Shown here: in pieces, positions 51,801 through 55,045 of the stretch
Layout: the number at the start of each line of letters is the position of its first letter
Position numbering within the stretch: position 1 is the first letter of the stretch
DNA from: Sedimenticola sp.
GTDB lineage: Bacteria; Pseudomonadota; Gammaproteobacteria; Chromatiales; Chromatiaceae
Direction of reading: 5' to 3'
DNA length: 55,045 nt
Assembly: GCA_027026755.1 (NCBI GenBank)
Contig: JALVNE010000005.1
Location: 1-55,045, forward strand
Program-made: the position numbers and the translations under genes
The notes under the pieces: model-generated
The model's database searches: none
What the model was told of the DNA's origin: nothing
What the model saw: only the letters and a program-made list of their open reading frames with translations

Positions 51801-52421
51801 ACAGGCAGAGAGATGATCGTATGGGGTGGGCTGAACAGTACAGGCATCCCCGGCATGTATTATCCTTATGCCCTGACTTTCAAGGACGTTGCTCCAGAGT
51901 ACTGGGCCTATGAAGCCATAGAGGCTCTGGCGGCCAGTGGTATCAGCGGGGGCTGTGGGGATGGCAACTTCTGCCCGGATCAGGCAGTCTCCCGGGCGCA
52001 AATCGCCGTATTTCTGGAACGCGCGATGCACGGCTCGGCTTTCGTGCCTCCCGCGGCTTCCGGGACGGTATTTGCAGACATTCCTCAAAGCTACTGGGCC
52101 GCGGACTGGATCGAGCAGCTGGCTGCGGATGGCATAACAAGTGGCTGCGGAGGGGGAAATTACTGCCCCGAGGCATCCGTGGACCGGGCTTCCATTGCGG
52201 TGCTTCTGTTGCGAGCTGTCCACGGTGCCGCTTACACGCCGCCGCCCGCCAGTGGCAACCTGTTTGGTGATGTGCCGGCCGATCACTGGGCGGCTGCCTG
52301 GATCGAGCAGCTAGTGGCTGAAGGCATCACATCCGGTTGTGGTGGCGGCGACTATTGCCCTGGTATGTCGGTCACCCGGGCGCAAATGGCCGTGTTGCTG
52401 GTGAAGAGCTTTGGCCTGTAA
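48858..52421 (+). CDS. Secreted Kelch-repeat protein with three C-terminal SLH domains
   Basis: The 1187-residue product starts with a signal peptide (about 10-35), then a helical region (about 40-190; RVACQILIEDLRWSHQIWP, AALKALYGI) that resembles a SurA/parvulin-like N-terminal chaperone segment seen in related proteins. About 330-1000 holds 14 repeats of 46-52 residues, each starting H(T/S)AVWTGSEMIVWGG and continuing with a GGRYDP and DSW motif, predicting one or two beta-propellers. About 1010-1187 contains three SLH modules (FKDVAPEYWAYEAIEAL, then two WIEQL units with GCGGGNYCP cysteine pairs), which would anchor it to the cell surface. AAGGAG precedes the ATG. The ligand is unknown. 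Confidence 0.8.
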   Translation: MPVLSLSDPKRFLLFVLLLMASAVMPALLKAADAPARGNSLEARVACQILIEDLRWSHQIWPDANPTPKPARSEVLSDAQIRAAVEENLRMEAALKALYGISIDAAMLQAEMDRMARGTRAPARLKELFVALNKDPRRIADCVARPQLVKRMLRKRYQWDQRIHDSLLHQAQSAIEAGAATGLNASLPEGAVENRLVFLRRSASEGGREVEGAVLLDDEEFDHELAQRTSRSHNGNEAARQSPRLQENRAAFFLEQVLSSTKDRLELRRLIWKKMPFDKWWSTVRNTMPIPVALSAAQSLRLPEVTNVLPGQQTRLSGSIPADSWRQGAPLLMPRTGHTVVWTGSEMIVWGGEHANELLDTGARYNPVTDVWTSVSLAGAPEKRTDHTAVWTGSEMIVWGGRGESGALSTGGRYNPATDSWEATSTTNLPDARHSHSAVWAGNLMIVWGGKDGGYGYFATGSRYDPVRDEWTGMNSVGAPSARSGHSAVWTGSQMIIWGGEGATETNTGGRYDPVADTWQPTNPMAPSARTEHTAVWTGKEMIVWGGRSSTYSVDTGGRYDPVTDSWKETSLVAPAARYGHTAVWTGKEMIVWGGFGQDVMYTGGKYDPTTDVWSDTNTIGAIAGRYRHTAVWTGEVMLVWGGSASSWSGALGDGGQYDPETDGWMPMEMASPAPRASHTAVWTGSEMIVWGGYPVAFGDDVGARYDPSTNSWSALNTWNSPQSRVGHTAVWTGQEMIVWGGGAAGYSGSNTYNTGGRYNPITDSWVPTNAIAPQQRKNHTAVWTGSEMIVWGGSYEGYALSTGGRYRPDTDTWTNVSAIGAPDRREKHTAVWTGSGMIVWGGARDWSDYVNTGGIYDPVSDTWRATSTMAPSARSGHTAVWTGSEMIVWGGDQNNSSYVNTGGRYDPDADIWRDTNTVGAPMGRSGHTSVWTGSEMIIWGGENNNPLGNEAWRYKPADDSWMQSSAIDAPALTSHHTAVWTGREMIVWGGLNSTGIPGMYYPYALTFKDVAPEYWAYEAIEALAASGISGGCGDGNFCPDQAVSRAQIAVFLERAMHGSAFVPPAASGTVFADIPQSYWAADWIEQLAADGITSGCGGGNYCPEASVDRASIAVLLLRAVHGAAYTPPPASGNLFGDVPADHWAAAWIEQLVAEGITSGCGGGDYCPGMSVTRAQMAVLLVKSFGL

Positions 52422-52441
52422 GAATCGTCTGGCTGCTTCGC

Positions 52442-53506
52442 CTACGGATGATAAGCCTTGCTCAGTTCATGCACGGCTTCAATCATGGCGGCGGCATGAT
52501 CGGGATCGACGCCGGGATGGATGCCGTGGCCCAGGTTGAACACATGGCCGCTGCCGTGGCCATAGCTTTCCAGAATCCTGGCCACGGATTTGCGGATGAC
52601 TTTCGGTGAGGCATAGAGGGTGCTGGGGTCCATATTGCCTTGCAGGGCCACTTTGTTTCCCACCCGCTGGCGGGCTTCACCGATGTCGGTGGTCCAGTCC
52701 AGGCCCAGGGCGTCACAGCCCGTGTCTGCCATAGATTCCAGCCACTGACCGCCGCCCTTGGTGAACAGCACCACGGGCACCTTGCGCCCTTCGGCTTCCC
52801 GGGTCAGGCCTTCCACGATGCGCTGCATGTAGGCCAGGGAGAATTCCCGGTAGTCCGCGGGGGTGAGGGTGCCGCCCCAGGTGTCGAAGATCATCACCGC
52901 CTGGGCGCCGGCGGCGATCTGGGCGTTGAGATAAGAAGTGACGGACTGGGCCAGCTTGTCCAGCAGGGCGTGCATGAGATCCGGGCGGTCGAACATCATG
53001 CCCTTGGACAGGGCGAAGTTCTTGGTGCTGCCGCCTTCCACCATGTAGGTGGCCAGGGTCCAGGGGCTGCCAGAGAAGCCGATGAGGGGCACCCGGCCGT
53101 CCAGCTCCCGGCGGATGGTGCGCACGGCATCCATCACATAGCGCAGTTCTTCCTCGGGATCGGGCACCGGCAGGGCATCGATGGCGGCCTTGTCCTGCAC
53201 CGGACGCTCGAAGCGCGGCCCCTCTCCTTCCTCGAAATACAGCCCCAGGCCCATGGCGTCGGGGATGGTGAGAATGTCGGAGAACAGGATGGCGGCATCC
53301 AGGGGAAAACGATCCAGAGGCTGGATGGTGACTTCGCAGGCCAGCTCCGGGTTCTGACACAGACTGAGGAAATCACCCGCCTTTTCCCGGGTGGCGCGGT
53401 ACTCGGGCAGATAGCGCCCGGCCTGGCGCATCATCCACACGGGGGTCATGTCAACGGGTTCGCGCAGCAGGGCGCGCAGGAGTCGGTCGTTCTTCAGTGT
53501 GCTCAT
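52442..53506 (-). CDS. hemE: Uroporphyrinogen decarboxylase
   Basis: The 354-residue TIM-barrel enzyme decarboxylates uroporphyrinogen III to coproporphyrinogen III in heme synthesis. Motifs are [16 protein letters not shown] (about 22-37), the catalytic aspartate in [34 protein letters not shown] and the C-terminal [12 protein letters not shown]. Length is standard. With hemL (5.2 kb) and nirF it adds to tetrapyrrole genes in the window, but they are in separate operons. Confidence 0.97.
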   Translation of the reverse strand: MSTLKNDRLLRALLREPVDMTPVWMMRQAGRYLPEYRATREKAGDFLSLCQNPELACEVTIQPLDRFPLDAAILFSDILTIPDAMGLGLYFEEGEGPRFERPVQDKAAIDALPVPDPEEELRYVMDAVRTIRRELDGRVPLIGFSGSPWTLATYMVEGGSTKNFALSKGMMFDRPDLMHALLDKLAQSVTSYLNAQIAAGAQAVMIFDTWGGTLTPADYREFSLAYMQRIVEGLTREAEGRKVPVVLFTKGGGQWLESMADTGCDALGLDWTTDIGEARQRVGNKVALQGNMDPSTLYASPKVIRKSVARILESYGHGSGHVFNLGHGIHPGVDPDHAAAMIEAVHELSKAYHP

Positions 53507-53613
53507 GGGTGTCCCGGAATAGCTGTTTGTGGCGGAGGATTTTACAGGGGTTGGCGGGGAAATGCTTCAGGAAGCGCTGAAACCCACAGGGCTCCTTTAT
53601 CTAGTTAGGTTTT

Positions 53614-53768
53614 GGCTGGGGCGGTGTCTGCTCGGAAAAACGCTGTAAATACATCCATGGCCGCTCTTTGGCGTCCTGCCATCGCGGCACTCGTGCATCC
53701 GTGCACATCGTACGCTCCGCGTCGGCATCCATGCCTCCGAGGTTTTCCGAGCAGACACCGCCCCAGCC
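53614..53768. repeat. 155-bp palindromic element with TCCN-loop hairpins
   Basis: The ends are perfect 26-base inverted repeats (53614-53639 and 53743-53768, beginning GGCTGGGGCGGTGTCTGC). Inside are CGCTGTAAATACATCC (53641-53656), GTGCA-TCCG-TGCAC and GGCA-TCCA-TGCC hairpins, and GTACGCTCCGCG resembling the element at 26461-26558. It fills most of the 53507-53773 gap between hemE and the nuclease gene. Confidence 0.85.
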
Positions 53769-53773
53769 GGTAC

Positions 53774-54307
53774 TTACCTCTGCGCCTTCAGCCAGGTTTC
53801 AAAATCCTGCTGGTGAGAGGCGAACAGGCCCGACTGTTTTTCCCGGGCTTCGCTCCAGGCTTTTTCCAGACGCTGACGCAGAGGCTTGTCCAGGGCCTGT
53901 GGTTTCAGAGGATGAGCATAGCCATCCCGCACCATGGCTTCGTTCAGGGAAATCTCCGAGCTGTTGTACACCACGGCGGTGAAGCGGCCGTAGCGGTCGC
54001 GGTCTTCGAGATTGATGGGCGTGGAGATCTGCTGGCCGGGCTTGACCATGGCCTTCAGATGCGCGGTGGCGGCCTTGCCCATGTCCAGCAGGGCATCTTT
54101 CGACAGGCCGGTGCGCTCCATGTCGAAATCCAGCTTGGGGTTGTCCGTGTCCTCGGGGGCGTCGATGCCCTTGAGCTGCAGCTGCACGGGCTTGCCGCCC
54201 ACGGAAACCTGCAGGGTGTCGCCGTCGATGACTTCCAGCACTTCCAGGTAGGATTGGGCCTGCAGGGAGGCGCTGAACAGGATGAGCAACAGGGCAATGG
54301 TCTTCAT
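53774..54307 (-). CDS. Exported staphylococcal-nuclease-fold protein
   Basis: The 177-residue protein has a signal peptide (about 1-17) and an SNase (OB-fold) domain: VIDGDTLQV (27-34), GIDAPED (47-53) and DRYGRFTAVVY (104-114). In the family, the catalytic residues are Arg35, Glu43 and Arg87 (S. aureus numbering). Here Glu (E52) and the second Arg (R108) are kept, but the first Arg position in VRLxGID is Gln (Q44 in LQLKGID), so nuclease activity may be reduced or absent. Its stop lies within about 6 bases of the palindrome's edge, and it starts 10 bases after the nirF-like stop, suggesting cotranscription. Confidence 0.8.
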   Translation of the reverse strand: MKTIALLLILFSASLQAQSYLEVLEVIDGDTLQVSVGGKPVQLQLKGIDAPEDTDNPKLDFDMERTGLSKDALLDMGKAATAHLKAMVKPGQQISTPINLEDRDRYGRFTAVVYNSSEISLNEAMVRDGYAHPLKPQALDKPLRQRLEKAWSEAREKQSGLFASHQQDFETWLKAQR

Positions 54308-54317
54308 TTGGTATTCC

Positions 54318-55045
54318 TCAGTGGCTGGTGCCTTCGGAGCGGCCCAGCTTGTTGTGCACATTGTACTTCCCGGAGGGTTTCTTCATGGGGAGCCGTTTCA
54401 CTTCTTTCAGACTGTTGGCGTCATAGATGACGATGGCGCCATCCATGTCCCAGATGCTCACCAGGGCGTATTTGCCGTCCTTGGTGAACTCCACGTGGGC
54501 GGAGGTCTTGCCAGGGGCGGGCTTTAGGGTCTTGACGATTTTCAGGGTCTGTTTGTCGATGACGTGCATGAGGTCCCGGTTGGGGCCAAAGAACACGTCT
54601 GTCCAGGCATAGGGGCTGTTTTCGTGGCTGCGCATGAAAAAGCCTGGACCCTGGGTGGGGATGCGCCCGATGACTTTCCAGGTGCTGGTGTCCACCACCG
54701 TGACTTCCGGCTTGCGGATGTTGGGGGTGGCCAGCACCCGTGTGCCATTTCTTTCCCAGGCGATGGCGGAGCTGAGATGGGGCATGCCGGGCAGATCGAT
54801 TTCCGCCACCTTGCGCTTGAGGTCCAGATCATAGACATCAGTGCCGCCAGCCCGTGAGCTGCCCACCACTTTTTCATAGTCCTGGGTCAGGAAAAAGTCG
54901 TCCAAGATGCGTTCCAGGCGGATGCGCTGCATGGGAAAGCGTCCGCCTTTCTCCAGTTCGCCGGAGTCCGGGCGGTAGTCGTGCACCCACTGGCCAAAGC
55001 CCGCGGGTGGTGTTTCATCGTAGTTGATCTCCCAAAGTTCCGGGG
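54318..55045 (-). CDS. nirF: Heme d1 biosynthesis protein NirF-like, N-terminus outside window
   Basis: The visible 242 C-terminal residues form a cytochrome cd1-type beta-propeller section: VHDYRPDSGE, RIRLERILDDFFLTQDYEKVVG, LPGMPHLSSAIAWERNGTRVLATPN, GPGFFMRSHENSPYAWTDVFFGPN, HVIDKQTLKIVKTLKPAPGKTSAHVEFTKDGKYALVSIWDMDGA and the ending GKYNVHNKLGRSEGTSH. These match NirF, a periplasmic protein needed to make heme d1 for nitrite reductase cd1. The related NirN and NirS carry a cytochrome c domain that might lie outside the window, but the C-terminal sequence favours NirF. It implies denitrification or a d1-dependent process. Confidence 0.8.
   Translation of the reverse strand, partial: PELWEINYDETPPAGFGQWVHDYRPDSGELEKGGRFPMQRIRLERILDDFFLTQDYEKVVGSSRAGGTDVYDLDLKRKVAEIDLPGMPHLSSAIAWERNGTRVLATPNIRKPEVTVVDTSTWKVIGRIPTQGPGFFMRSHENSPYAWTDVFFGPNRDLMHVIDKQTLKIVKTLKPAPGKTSAHVEFTKDGKYALVSIWDMDGAIVIYDANSLKEVKRLPMKKPSGKYNVHNKLGRSEGTSH

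Noticed and set aside
49850..51880. Regular DNA repeats that might look like a CRISPR array or satellite
   Set aside because: The periodicity (~140-156 bases) is in frame with the Kelch-like protein repeats, and units differ at synonymous sites; there are no constant repeats with unique spacers.

Overview
The window looks like a chromosomal segment from a GC-rich gammaproteobacterium, probably a free-living respiratory or chemolithotrophic type. The evidence is the conserved rsmG-parA-parB-atpIBEFHAGDC-glmU-glmS block, a gammaproteobacterial-style mpl-ubiX pair, feoABC, a partial nirF-like gene for heme d1 synthesis and a triheme c-type cytochrome. I see no rRNA, tRNA, CRISPR array, prophage or complete transposase gene. 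Taxonomy below class level is a guess (Chromatiales-like sulfur oxidisers would fit).

Layout. 1-5 kb: truncated mpl, ubiX, a tail-anchored receiver protein (-) and a DedA/PAP2-like/LssY membrane protein (-). 5.2-7.9 kb: a tightly overlapping thiD-thiE-hemL operon (-). 8-9.5 kb: a DUF5063-like protein and a triheme cytochrome (+). 9.8-10.4 kb: a secreted endonuclease I (-). 10.5-17 kb: a (+) run with a membrane-anchored Sel1-like protein, a periplasmic VWA protein, an ABC ATPase and FtsX-like permease (resembling T6SS-associated TagTS/PpkA parts, but with no T6SS genes here), a secreted alpha/beta hydrolase and a small membrane protein. 17.2-32.3 kb: rsmG, an unrecognised 480-aa protein, parAB, the complete F1Fo ATP synthase operon, an SlyD-like FKBP, glmU and glmS. 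32.3-33.5 kb: a (-) gene whose product joins a ribosome-hibernation (HPF/RaiA-like) domain to sigma-70-like regions. 33.6-36.5 kb: a single-domain modE and modABC. 36.6-40.3 kb: yaaA and feoABC behind a candidate Fur box. 40.3-43.2 kb: two tandem paralogous secreted ETEPND/PPC-like proteins (-). 43.5-48.6 kb: uvrD, a degenerate insertion that duplicated the uvrD tail and carries a broken toxin-antitoxin pair, and katG (-) behind a near-perfect OxyR box. 48.9-52.4 kb: a 1187-aa secreted protein with 14 Kelch-like repeats and three SLH domains. 52.4-55 kb: hemE, a nuclease-fold protein lacking one catalytic arginine, and truncated nirF (all -).

Three kinds of short palindromic element sit in the intergenic DNA: a ~110-bp MITE-like pair with GGGGTCGGAGTC ends (5.1 and 9.6 kb), GTCGGGCTGAAGCCCGAC REP-type hairpins (9.76 and 45.74 kb), and long-arm palindromes containing hairpins with TCCN-type loops (26.46 kb, between atpG and atpD, and 53.61 kb).

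Functionally the window is mostly housekeeping (cell wall precursors, energy coupling, chromosome partition, cofactors), with a metal and peroxide theme (Mo uptake, Fe(II) uptake, YaaA, KatG). The most unusual items are the HPF-sigma fusion, the uvrD-tail insertion scar with its dead toxin-antitoxin pair, the detached VWA/ABC module and the palindrome inside the ATP synthase operon.
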